Source: Lachnospiraceae bacterium (GTDB taxonomy: Bacteria; Bacillota; Clostridia; Lachnospirales; Lachnospiraceae). From it: a DNA stretch of 64,000 bases. The stretch spans positions 248,001 through 312,000 of the forward strand of contig CAJTIU010000003.1 of NCBI GenBank assembly GCA_910576335.1, written 5' to 3'. The notes under the pieces were generated by a model. It did not search any database. It saw only the letters and a list, made by a program, of their open reading frames with translations, and was not told the DNA's origin. Below, one piece after another: positions 53,280 to 61,445 of this stretch. Positions within the stretch are counted from its first letter, which is position 1, and every line of letters starts with the position of its first letter. Both the position numbers and the translations under genes were made by a program.

Positions 53280-53744
53280 CTACTTTATATCCTTCAGATC
53301 AGCGGCTCTTTCGGGAGAGGTATGATTTTTCTTCAGCATTTTTGCATATTCAAACAGATCTCGTCTGGTTATATCGTCCAGTACATATAAATCCGCAATC
53401 AACTCATCTACCATAGGCAGTTCTGTGTAATCGAATTTTTTCAATATGCGGGCAGTACGATCCGATATATAGGCGTTCTTATGACTGTTAATATTCCACT
53501 TTTCATTGTCAGATGGAAGTGTCGGTAAGGTTTCGATATCCTCATAGGGATTATCTTTACAGATAGAACTAATGGGGATATCCAATATATTAGAAATTCT
53601 AAGTGCAGTGTCAAAACGAATAGCAGTGTCTCGCTGAATAATGGAATAAAGTGTTGTAGGCGCGATTTTTGCCTTTAGTGCAAGTTCTTTGACTGTCATG
53701 CCCTTGTTATCCAAAATATCTTTTAAATTCTGACCATATCCCAT
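53280..53744 (-). CDS. XRE-family regulator
   Basis: 154 residues. Cro/CI HTH at residues ~1-60 (LKDILDNKGMTVKELALKAKIAPTTLYSIIQRD), C-terminal ~90 residues of unknown type. ATG 53744 with AAAGGA upstream is preferred to the longer frame to 53783. Likely controls the element's genes. Leftward, like the next two genes. Confidence 0.85.
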   Translation of the reverse strand: MGYGQNLKDILDNKGMTVKELALKAKIAPTTLYSIIQRDTAIRFDTALRISNILDIPISSICKDNPYEDIETLPTLPSDNEKWNINSHKNAYISDRTARILKKFDYTELPMVDELIADLYVLDDITRRDLFEYAKMLKKNHTSPERAADLKDIK

Positions 53745-53826
53745 ATAATTACATTCCTTTCTGTTAAATGTTTTTTGTTTCATTTTTATAAACGTGTTCT
53801 TACAAATAAACCAGAGGTTTTTGAAT

Positions 53827-54255
53827 TCACTTTTTATGTCTATGTTTCCTTTCTACACTTTTACGCAGCTTTTCTATCTTTTGCTGTAAATCATAAACAC
53901 GCAATTCATCTTCATGCAGCCTGTTAGCCACTTTTTGAAAAGCCTTGTCATGCTCTTGTGGATTTTCAATGTAATGAAAATCAATGTAGCACTGATGACA
54001 CCAGTAATTACGTATTTCTCGGATCTGATTCAATAAATCATAATCTTTCTCTTTGATTTTTGAGTAACCTAATTCATGATCCAATTCTTGAAGACTCTTG
54101 AGTAGCTTTCCTAAAGGAGCATTTTCAACATCGGAATAATTATCATAAAATTTTCCGCCTTTGAGAATAGAATATATCAATTTCAAATCCTGCTCTATAT
54201 ATTGAACAGACATAATCAATTCGCTATGTATTAGTTTAAATGTATCATAATTCAT
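53827..54255 (-). CDS. HEPN-motif protein, candidate RNase toxin
   Basis: 142 residues, all helical. REIRNYWCHQCYIDFHY contains RNYWCH, an exact RNxxxH catalytic motif of HEPN RNases (Arg82, Asn83, His87). Size fits minimal HEPN toxins. It follows the gene at 54295 after 39 bases on the same strand. No nucleotidyltransferase partner is visible, so the assignment rests on the motif and helical pattern. Confidence 0.55.
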   Translation of the reverse strand: MNYDTFKLIHSELIMSVQYIEQDLKLIYSILKGGKFYDNYSDVENAPLGKLLKSLQELDHELGYSKIKEKDYDLLNQIREIRNYWCHQCYIDFHYIENPQEHDKAFQKVANRLHEDELRVYDLQQKIEKLRKSVERKHRHKK

Positions 54256-54294
54256 TTCTTATTTACCTCAAAAAACAGGAATTGTTAAATTAAC

Positions 54295-54720
54295 TTAATC
54301 CTTATAGTAACTTAGCATATGTTCATAAATGTTTCTGCTCTGTTTTTCATCTCCCCATGATAAAGGGTCATCGGCATAGCATAGAGTCCAAAATGGTTCT
54401 ATGTCCTGAATATTTCCGGGAAGACTTTCCCATAAGCTATACATTCGATTTGCAAAATATTCAATATCCGAGCAGTTTGCATAAATCGTCTCTAATCTGC
54501 TCATTAAAATTCTGCCAAACCGTTCAAGGTCAAGCTTTTTGTAATCAATATGTGTCCTTATATAAATAAAAGCTTTTTTAATGTCTGTTTCCCATTCCAA
54601 ATAAAGAAAATCATCGTTTTCGGGGTTGTTGAGAAATAATTCATCAAGCCGTTTATTGTAGTCGGTTTCTGTTACTAATTCCTCATAAAGCAAAATAGCA
54701 TATACTAACAATTCCTCCAT
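54295..54720 (-). CDS. Hypothetical protein upstream of the HEPN-motif gene
   Basis: 141 residues, acidic and aromatic-rich (MEELLVYAILLYEELVTETD, FLYLEWETDIKKAFIYIRTH, PFWTLCYADDPLSWGDE). I do not recognise it. The size, acidity and pairing with the HEPN-motif gene would suit an antitoxin or immunity protein (inference). Confidence 0.6.
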   Translation of the reverse strand: MEELLVYAILLYEELVTETDYNKRLDELFLNNPENDDFLYLEWETDIKKAFIYIRTHIDYKKLDLERFGRILMSRLETIYANCSDIEYFANRMYSLWESLPGNIQDIEPFWTLCYADDPLSWGDEKQSRNIYEHMLSYYKD

Positions 54721-54821
54721 GATAATGCCCCCAATTCCTAATCTGTCTTATAAACAGTATTATACCATCGCACAATGTATTATGCAATTCGTAAATATCA
54801 AAAAATAATTTTAAAATAGTA

Positions 54822-54850
54822 TTGACAAAATAAACAACAAGTAATAATAT
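54822..54850 (+). promoter_or_regulatory. Promoter of the excisionase/integrase genes
   Basis: TTGACA, 17 bases, TAATAT. ATTAG and CTAAT arms (54849-54865) just after the -10 look like an operator, a likely target of the XRE regulator. Confidence 0.7.
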
Positions 54851-54911
54851 TAGATTAATCCTAATACGAAATGCGTAATTAGAGAAAATATAATGCGAAA
54901 GGAGAACTGGC

Positions 54912-55106
54912 ATGGAAAAGACAAACTATATGATGACTGTTGATGATGTCGCTCAGGAATTGGGTGTGTCAAAGCAGAAGGGGTATCGCATTATCCGTCA
55001 GCTTAACGAAGAATTAGCGGCTGCCGGATATATGACGGTACAGGCAAAAGTGCCACGTACATATTGGAGTGAAAGATTTTACTTCGGCAAAAGAAATATC
55101 GGATAA
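54912..55106 (+). CDS. Excisionase-like small HTH protein
   Basis: 64 residues with a winged-helix start (MMTVDDVAQELGVSKQKGYRIIRQLNEEL), as in excisionases and helix-turn-helix 17 proteins of integrative elements. It ends 19 bases before the integrase. AAGGAGAA precedes the ATG. It would steer the integrase toward excision. Confidence 0.8.
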   Translation: MEKTNYMMTVDDVAQELGVSKQKGYRIIRQLNEELAAAGYMTVQAKVPRTYWSERFYFGKRNIG

Positions 55107-55125
55107 AGAAGGGAGTGATTGTAGA

Positions 55126-56229
55126 ATGGCAGTATCCAAAGATATGGAAAAAGGCACATGGACTTCACAGATATGGGTAGAGGACTGGCAGGGCAAGAAA
55201 AAGCATAAGAAGAAACGGGGATTTGCGAGTAAAAAGGAAGCCTTGGAATGGGAGCGCAATACGCTGTTAGCATCAAAAACGGATATGAACATGAAGCTGG
55301 CAGATTTCGTAGAGGTATATTTCAGGGATAAAGACGGCGAGTTGAAACAGCGCACGATTCGGAATAAGCGTTACATGATTGAACATCACATTATTCCGTT
55401 GTTAGGTAATAAGGCTATGGATGGCATTACACCAGCGGATATTATCCAGTGGCAGAACGAAATCCGCTCCAAAGGATTTAAGGAGACCTACCAGCGTATG
55501 CTTCAAAATCAGATGACGGCGTTATTTACTCATGCAACAAAGATTTACAACTTAAAAGATAATCCCTGCACAAAAGTAAAAGGTATGGGCAGGGCAGACG
55601 CAGATAAAAAGCAGTTGCAATTCTGGACGTTAGACGAATTTAATTGTTTTATCGAAACTTTTGATTTGGGGAGTAAGTATCACGTTTTGTTTGATCTGCT
55701 GTTTTACAGTGGATGCAGGATTGGTGAAGCCCTAGCGCTCACTGCATCGGACATTGATACGGTAAACAGGAGAATATCTATTACTAAGACATATTTCCGG
55801 CATAAGGGGAAAGACGAGATTACGGAACCTAAAACAAGGGAATCTGTGCGGACGGTAATCATTCCTGAATTTCTGGCGGAAGAACTAAAAGCATATATGG
55901 AATCTATGTATAAACTGCCCGCAGATGAAAGGATTTTTGCAGTCGTGCCGGAGGCAGTACAGCATGTGATGAAACGCCATGCGGATAAAGCGGGAGTCAA
56001 ATATATTCGTGTCCACGACCTGAGACATTCAAGCTGTGCCTACCTCATACATCTTGGGGTTCAGCCTGTGATTATTAAAGAACGTCTTGGACATAAAGAT
56101 ATTCGTATCACATTGAATACTTATGGGCATTTATACCCGTCAGAACAGGAAAAAGTGGCGGATATGCTGGACAAGATGGCAGGAATAAAAGAAAATGCCC
56201 CTGCTGGTAACAAGGGCATTTCGGAGTAA
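55126..56229 (+). CDS. Tyrosine site-specific integrase
   Basis: 367 residues. Three parts: AP2-like arm-binding domain (ASKKEALEWERN), SAM-like core-binding domain (~55-145), and catalytic domain with Arg198 (SGCRIGEAL), His297/Arg300 (VHDLRHSS), His323 (LGHKD) and Tyr333 (NTYGHLYP). All catalytic residues are present, so it should be active. ATG 55126 preferred, GAAGGGAG upstream. Confidence 0.95.
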   Translation: MAVSKDMEKGTWTSQIWVEDWQGKKKHKKKRGFASKKEALEWERNTLLASKTDMNMKLADFVEVYFRDKDGELKQRTIRNKRYMIEHHIIPLLGNKAMDGITPADIIQWQNEIRSKGFKETYQRMLQNQMTALFTHATKIYNLKDNPCTKVKGMGRADADKKQLQFWTLDEFNCFIETFDLGSKYHVLFDLLFYSGCRIGEALALTASDIDTVNRRISITKTYFRHKGKDEITEPKTRESVRTVIIPEFLAEELKAYMESMYKLPADERIFAVVPEAVQHVMKRHADKAGVKYIRVHDLRHSSCAYLIHLGVQPVIIKERLGHKDIRITLNTYGHLYPSEQEKVADMLDKMAGIKENAPAGNKGISE

Positions 56230-56321
56230 GCAAAGCAGAGCCTTACTATACTCACATCGCAATTTCAGTATAACAAAGGCTCTCTTTGAAGTAAATAATA
56301 AATTGCGGAAAGAGGGAAAGG

Positions 56322-57350
56322 ATGGGATATAAAAAGACATTTCGGTATTCAACGGGAAATCCCATTGTGGATGAAGTTGGAACCATGAATTTTACAGGAA
56401 ATGTAATTCCTATGGTGTGGTTTAAGACAATCAGATACCCAAACGGTGCGCCGCATAATAATGCGATTCATATTTTAGCAGACATCGTATATTGGTATCG
56501 ACCAAAAGAAGAGCGGGATGAGGAAAGCGGACAGTTAATCGGCATGAAAAAGAAATTCCGTGATGATTACTTACAGCGCAGCTATGACCAAATGGCAGAA
56601 ACTTTTGGATTATCAAAGAAACAGGCGACAGAGGCAGTAAAGGCTCTTGAAAACATGGGTATTATTAAACGCATTTTCAGGACAATCCAAGTAAGGGGGC
56701 AGATTTTGAATAATGTTCTGTTTATCAAATTGGTTCCCAAGAGGCTATATGAAGTAACATTTCCAGAAGAGATTGAGGAAAATACCCTCTTCCCGCCAAA
56801 GGAGATACCTTTATCCGTAGAAGGAGGGAGGGGCATCCCTGAAAAGAGGGAGGGTACTACTTCAAAGGCGGCAGGTCTCTCCCTGAAAGGGGAGACTAAT
56901 ACAAAGAATACCATAGAGATTACTAATAAAGATTATCTATCCATCAATCAGGGAGAAGCAGACACGGATCAGATGGATGCGATAGAGATTTATACGCAGA
57001 TTGTGAAAGAAAATATAGATTATGAGATTCTGAAAGCGGATATGAAATATCAGTATGAATTGCTGGACGAGCTGGTAGAAATCATCGTAGATGTGGTGGC
57101 AGTCCAAAGAAAAAGTATTCGTATCGGCGGTGCAGAGTATCCGTATGGATTAGTCAAGGGAAAATTTCTAAAGCTGGATTCGGGACATATTCGCTATGTT
57201 TTGGACAGCATGGAAAAGACCACAACCCATATAGCGAATATCAAGGCGTATCTACTGACAGCGCTTTGTAATGCACCAAACACAATCAGTAATTATTACA
57301 GTGCAGAAGTAAATTATTATGAATACGGGAATGGCAGAAACGAAGTATAG
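56322..57350 (+). CDS. Replication initiator-like protein (RepA_N/DnaD-like, DUF6017-type end)
   Basis: 342 residues. The N-terminal winged-helix region resembles replication initiators of Firmicute integrative elements (GNVIPMVWFKTIRYPNGAPHNNAIHILADIVYWYRP; RSYDQMAETFGLSKKQATEAVKALENMGII). After a variable linker the C-terminus (YEYNIEL-type helices, VDVVAVQRKSIRIGG, HIRYVLDSMEKTTTHIANIKAYLLTALCNAP) is of the DUF6017 type. It probably supports replication of the excised circle. Confidence 0.8.
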   Translation: MGYKKTFRYSTGNPIVDEVGTMNFTGNVIPMVWFKTIRYPNGAPHNNAIHILADIVYWYRPKEERDEESGQLIGMKKKFRDDYLQRSYDQMAETFGLSKKQATEAVKALENMGIIKRIFRTIQVRGQILNNVLFIKLVPKRLYEVTFPEEIEENTLFPPKEIPLSVEGGRGIPEKREGTTSKAAGLSLKGETNTKNTIEITNKDYLSINQGEADTDQMDAIEIYTQIVKENIDYEILKADMKYQYELLDELVEIIVDVVAVQRKSIRIGGAEYPYGLVKGKFLKLDSGHIRYVLDSMEKTTTHIANIKAYLLTALCNAPNTISNYYSAEVNYYEYGNGRNEV

Positions 57351-57403
57351 TCAGCAATACCGTATTTCGACCGGAAATATCATAAAGACTGGAGGAATGT
57401 ATT

Positions 57404-58336
57404 ATGCAGGAATTATATTATAACGGGAAATTGATTTTAGGCGTGGATCATGGATATGGCAACATGAAAACGGCACACAGAATTTTTGCCGCCAGCGTTG
57501 AAAAAGAGGTGCAGCTGGGAGCGACAGCGTTAGAATACAAAGGAAAAGAATACGGAATTGGCGGCGGTCATAAGGAGTTTCATGTACAGAAAATCCATGA
57601 CGGGGATTATTGGATATTAACGTTTGCGGCTGTTGCGGAAGAACTCAAATTCAGAGGAAAGAATGAGGCAGTTATCCATTTAGCCGCAGGAGTGCCATTA
57701 TTCTGGGTAAAGGAGCAGAAAGAAAGTTTTCGGGAGTATCTGTTGCGTGAAAAGGATGTACATTTCAAGTATAACGGAGAATCCTATCATGTGGTTGTTG
57801 CGGATGCTTCCATTCATCCACAGGGGTATGCCGCATTTATCAATTATGATGGAGATATCAGAGGGAATACCGTGTTGACGGATATCGGCAATGGAACGAT
57901 GAATGTGGCATTTATGCAGAATGGAAAGCCTTTAGCTGGCAAAATCTTTACAGAGCAGTTTGGCGTGTATCAGTGTATGAAAAAGGCAAGAAACGAGGTC
58001 ATGAGAAACTGTCAGTGCGAGGTTCCGGATCATATTATTGAGGAAGTATTCCGCAAAGGAACTGCTGATATTCCTGAACGGTACATACAGGCGGTTTCAG
58101 AAGTGGCAAAGGATTATGCAATGCAGGTATTCAGCAAACTGCGGGAGTATGGCTATAATTCCGATCTGATGAAACTGTATGTAATAGGCGGTGGCGGCTG
58201 TTTAATAAAGAATTTTGCAGAATATGATGCGGACAGAGTAGTGATTATTCAGGATATCTGTGCAACGGCGAAAGGATATGAACTGCTGGCATTACAGACC
58301 TTGAAACGGATACAGAGCAGAGGAAAGGTGTCATGA
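57404..58336 (+). CDS. ParM/StbA-like actin-family ATPase
   Basis: 310 residues. Phosphate-binding motifs LGVDHGYGNMKTAH near the start and TDIGNGTMNVAF mid-way, adenosine motif VIGGGGCLIKNF near the end. This is the actin fold of plasmid segregation ATPases. It overlaps the next gene by 4 bases. It would push or anchor copies of the excised element at division. Confidence 0.88.
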   Translation: MQELYYNGKLILGVDHGYGNMKTAHRIFAASVEKEVQLGATALEYKGKEYGIGGGHKEFHVQKIHDGDYWILTFAAVAEELKFRGKNEAVIHLAAGVPLFWVKEQKESFREYLLREKDVHFKYNGESYHVVVADASIHPQGYAAFINYDGDIRGNTVLTDIGNGTMNVAFMQNGKPLAGKIFTEQFGVYQCMKKARNEVMRNCQCEVPDHIIEEVFRKGTADIPERYIQAVSEVAKDYAMQVFSKLREYGYNSDLMKLYVIGGGGCLIKNFAEYDADRVVIIQDICATAKGYELLALQTLKRIQSRGKVS

Positions 58337-58665
58337 TAAAGAATATCAATATCCGTTTCAATCTCGATAAAGAGGAACATAGGAAAGCATGGGATTATAT
58401 GCAGGCAATGGACAAGTCGGTGGAGAGGACATATTCAAAAGTCATTATCAAGTCGCTTATCCGCTACTTTGAAAATGCGGATGCAGAAAATAAAGTGGAG
58501 ATATCTGAAAACTATTGGGAGCGTTTCAGAAATGAAATAGAAAATCTGCTGCGAGGGCAAACTGCATTGCCTACGGTAGAAATGGAGAAATTGGCAGAAA
58601 AAGAGGAGAATCATCTGCCAAAAATCAGTGAAGATGTGCTGGATGCACTGGAGGATTTGTTTTGA
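58333..58665 (+). CDS. ParR-like partner protein
   Basis: 110 residues. The N-terminal strand and helices (INIRFNLDKEEHRKAWDYMQAMD, TYSKVIIKSLIRYFE) fit a ribbon-helix-helix DNA-binding protein; the C-terminal half is acidic. Overlap with the ParM-like gene supports a centromere-binding adaptor role. Confidence 0.7.
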   Translation: MIKNINIRFNLDKEEHRKAWDYMQAMDKSVERTYSKVIIKSLIRYFENADAENKVEISENYWERFRNEIENLLRGQTALPTVEMEKLAEKEENHLPKISEDVLDALEDLF

Positions 58666-58713
58666 GGAAAAAATAGCAGAAATAAGAGAAGTTTTTAGCA
58701 GACAGGGCAATAA

Positions 58714-58910
<197 letters not shown>

Positions 58911-58996
58911 TTATGAAATACATATAGAACGGAATGCAGAGGAAGAAAGCAATGGTATCAATTTTTAGTTAATCTATGAAACGATGGAGGTTGAGA

Positions 58997-59338
58997 ATGG
59001 AAAAACGAAATCGAAAGAATCAGCTTATTTTACGCTTGAGTGATGATGAAAAGTATATTTTAGATGCCAAATGTAAAAATGCAGAGTACAGGAACAAAAA
59101 CGATTATCTCCGGCATTTGATCTTGTACGGATATACTTATTTTGTAGATTACTCGGAACTGCATGACTACAATGTCAATTTAAGCAGAATCAGCAAAAGC
59201 CTGAACCAGATAGCGGCAAGGATAAGTTCTACGGGTAACACTTATCAGGATGATATAGAAGAAGTGAAGGAGCTGATGAAACAGGTATGGCGTACACACG
59301 AATCCATGCTGTCAAAGCAACCGTACAGAAAGCATTAA
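58997..59338 (+). CDS. MobC-like relaxosome accessory protein
   Basis: 113 residues. N-terminal ribbon-helix-helix (RKNQLILRLSDDEKYILDAKC) and a C-terminal MobC-like helix pair (YNVNLSRISKSLNQIAARISSTG). ATG 58997 has TGGAGG upstream; 58976 is rejected. It overlaps the relaxase by 52 bases. It would bind oriT and help the relaxase. Confidence 0.82.
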   Translation: MEKRNRKNQLILRLSDDEKYILDAKCKNAEYRNKNDYLRHLILYGYTYFVDYSELHDYNVNLSRISKSLNQIAARISSTGNTYQDDIEEVKELMKQVWRTHESMLSKQPYRKH

Positions 59339-60681
59339 AATATATCTGCAATCCGGAGAAAACTGACGGACAGATTTTGATAGATTCCTTTGCCTGTGGG
59401 ATAGAGACAGCGCATTATGATTTTATGGATGCGTTGTCAAAATCTTCCGGCGTTGGGAATAAGCAGGCATTCCACCTGATTCAGTCATTTGCGCCGGGAG
59501 AAGTGGATTTTGATACGGCTCATCAGGTGGGAATAGAGCTTGCGGACAAGCTGTTAGAAAATAAATACAGTTATGTCATTGCAACGCATATAGACAAGGA
59601 ACACTGTCATAATCATATCATTTTCTGTGCGGTTGATAATGTGGAACATAAAAAATACAATGACTGTAAGCGTACATACAGGCAGATACGGAATTTGTCA
59701 GATGAACTGTGCAGGGAACATGGATTGTCGGTCATTATTCCGGCAGGGCAAAAAGGAAAGTCACATTATGAGTGGCAGATGGCAAAGGCGAGAACTTCAT
59801 GGAAAGCGCAGATGAAATCTGATATGGACGATGCCATTCGTGAAGCACACAGCTATGAAGATTTTATCAGCCGGATGCGTTTAAAAGGATATGTGGTGAA
59901 AGGTGAAACTTTTGGAGACAAGGCGCTGAAATATTTATCATTTTCTGCTTCAGGGCAGACGCGTTTTACACGTATCAGTGAAAAGAATTTCGGTGTAGGA
60001 TATACGAAAGAATCAATCAGAGAGAGAATCGAAAAACGTGTAAAGACACAGGAAAAATCCCCTGTAAAAAGGAAATTTCCCTTTCCAAAGCGACCGGATG
60101 CAAAGCGGACTTTGATTGATACAGACAAGGAGAAGTTTCAAGAGAATGGTGCGTTAAAGCATTGGGCGGATATACAGAATTTAAAGATTGCTGCGGCGAG
60201 TTATGCAGAGGGCGGTTCGGTAGAGGAACTGAAACAGAAAATATCAGAGAGAAATGCTGCGGCAAAAGCGGCACGAAGTGCGATTGTGGACTTGGAACAT
60301 GAGATGAAAGCCAAAGCGGAAATTCTAAAATACGCAAAACAGTATATGGCAAACAGGAAATACCAGAGAGGATATGAGAGAGCGAAAGATCAGGATGCAT
60401 ATTTCCGGAGTCATGAAACACAGATTATTCTCTTTGGAGGCGCTGAAAATATGCTGAAACGGTATGGGATAAAGACTGCTTCACTAGATGTGGAAAAGAT
60501 GCAGGCAGAATATGATACAATGACAGCGCAAAAGGCAAAGCTAAGGAAGATATATCAGACAGCTGAAAAAGAGGCGGAGGAGGCGGATAAGCAGTTGAAG
60601 AACATAAGGCAGTATTTTGGGATTGAGAAAGATAAACAGGAAGCGACAAAGCAGCACAAAAAACAAGATATGAGTCTATAG
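59287..60681 (+). CDS. Relaxase (MobA/VirD2-type)
   Basis: 464 residues. The three-histidine motif is ATHIDKEHCHNHIIFCAVDN (His106, His108, His110); a catalytic tyrosine is expected near the N-terminus (Tyr3 or Tyr19). The C-terminal ~200 residues are charged coiled coil. It nicks oriT and pilots the strand into the recipient. Full length for Firmicute IMEs. Confidence 0.92.
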   Translation: MAYTRIHAVKATVQKALKYICNPEKTDGQILIDSFACGIETAHYDFMDALSKSSGVGNKQAFHLIQSFAPGEVDFDTAHQVGIELADKLLENKYSYVIATHIDKEHCHNHIIFCAVDNVEHKKYNDCKRTYRQIRNLSDELCREHGLSVIIPAGQKGKSHYEWQMAKARTSWKAQMKSDMDDAIREAHSYEDFISRMRLKGYVVKGETFGDKALKYLSFSASGQTRFTRISEKNFGVGYTKESIRERIEKRVKTQEKSPVKRKFPFPKRPDAKRTLIDTDKEKFQENGALKHWADIQNLKIAAASYAEGGSVEELKQKISERNAAAKAARSAIVDLEHEMKAKAEILKYAKQYMANRKYQRGYERAKDQDAYFRSHETQIILFGGAENMLKRYGIKTASLDVEKMQAEYDTMTAQKAKLRKIYQTAEKEAEEADKQLKNIRQYFGIEKDKQEATKQHKKQDMSL

Positions 60682-60699
60682 GGAAGAGAGGAATAGATT

Positions 60700-61053
60700 A
60701 TGAATTTGACTTATGAAAAATGTGGGGATTATCTGATACCGAACTTAATCCCCGATCCGGAGCCGGAGGGAGAGTTGAGGAAATTTGGATTGATGCGGAA
60801 ATCTTATTTAGAGAATCATAGGAGGGGTATTTATTCGGGATTACTGCTATCTGGAGAATTAAAGAAGCATCTGTTGATGATACAGGAACGGGCGGAGGAA
60901 CGGTTTGATTTACTTGTGGAGCAGATGGCAAAACAGGAGGGAGTGACGGAGCGGTTAAAAACACAGGAGCAGATGCTTTGGGTGCGGAGAATGAATAATA
61001 TTCGGGCGAGGGCGGAGGAGATTGTGAGGGAAAAAATTATATTTAGTTTATAG
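60700..61053 (+). CDS. tnpV: TnpV-like transposon-encoded protein
   Basis: 117 residues. GDYLIPNLIPDPEPEGELRKFGLMRKSYLENHRRGIYSGLLLSGEL, ERFDLLVEQMAKQEGVTERLK and WVRRMNNIRARAEEIV match the TnpV family of Clostridial conjugative elements. Function unknown. GAGAGGAA precedes the ATG. Confidence 0.88.
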   Translation: MNLTYEKCGDYLIPNLIPDPEPEGELRKFGLMRKSYLENHRRGIYSGLLLSGELKKHLLMIQERAEERFDLLVEQMAKQEGVTERLKTQEQMLWVRRMNNIRARAEEIVREKIIFSL

Positions 61054-61220
61054 GGTTAAGGGAGAGCGTGGCATTTACCATGCTCTTTTGTTGTAAAGAA
61101 AGATGATAAGAGAAGGATATAACTTTCGCATATATTTGCGAAAAATACATTGTGACAATAAAACAAATATGTTAATATATTTTTGGATGATTTTTGGTTG
61201 CTGTGATTTGGAGGATATAG

Positions 61221-61445
61221 ATGGCTGTTTCATATACTAAATTATGGAAGATACTGATTGATAAAAAAATGAGTAAGGCAGACTTGCGTCGTGCGGCACA
61301 TATTGCACCAAATACTATGACGAAACTTCGCAGAGATGAAGATGTATCTATGGATGTATTGGGGCGCATTTGTCAGACCTTAAATAAAGATTTTGGCGAT
61401 ATTATGGAATATATTTCGGAAAAAGAGGAGGAGCCTGAATTATGA
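61221..61445 (+). CDS. XRE-family regulator of the restriction gene
   Basis: 74 residues, almost only the HTH (YTKLWKILIDKKMSKADLRRAAHIAPNTMTKLRRDEDVSMDVLGRIC). It overlaps the hsdR start by 4 bases, so it resembles controller proteins of restriction systems that delay nuclease expression. Confidence 0.85.
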   Translation: MAVSYTKLWKILIDKKMSKADLRRAAHIAPNTMTKLRRDEDVSMDVLGRICQTLNKDFGDIMEYISEKEEEPEL

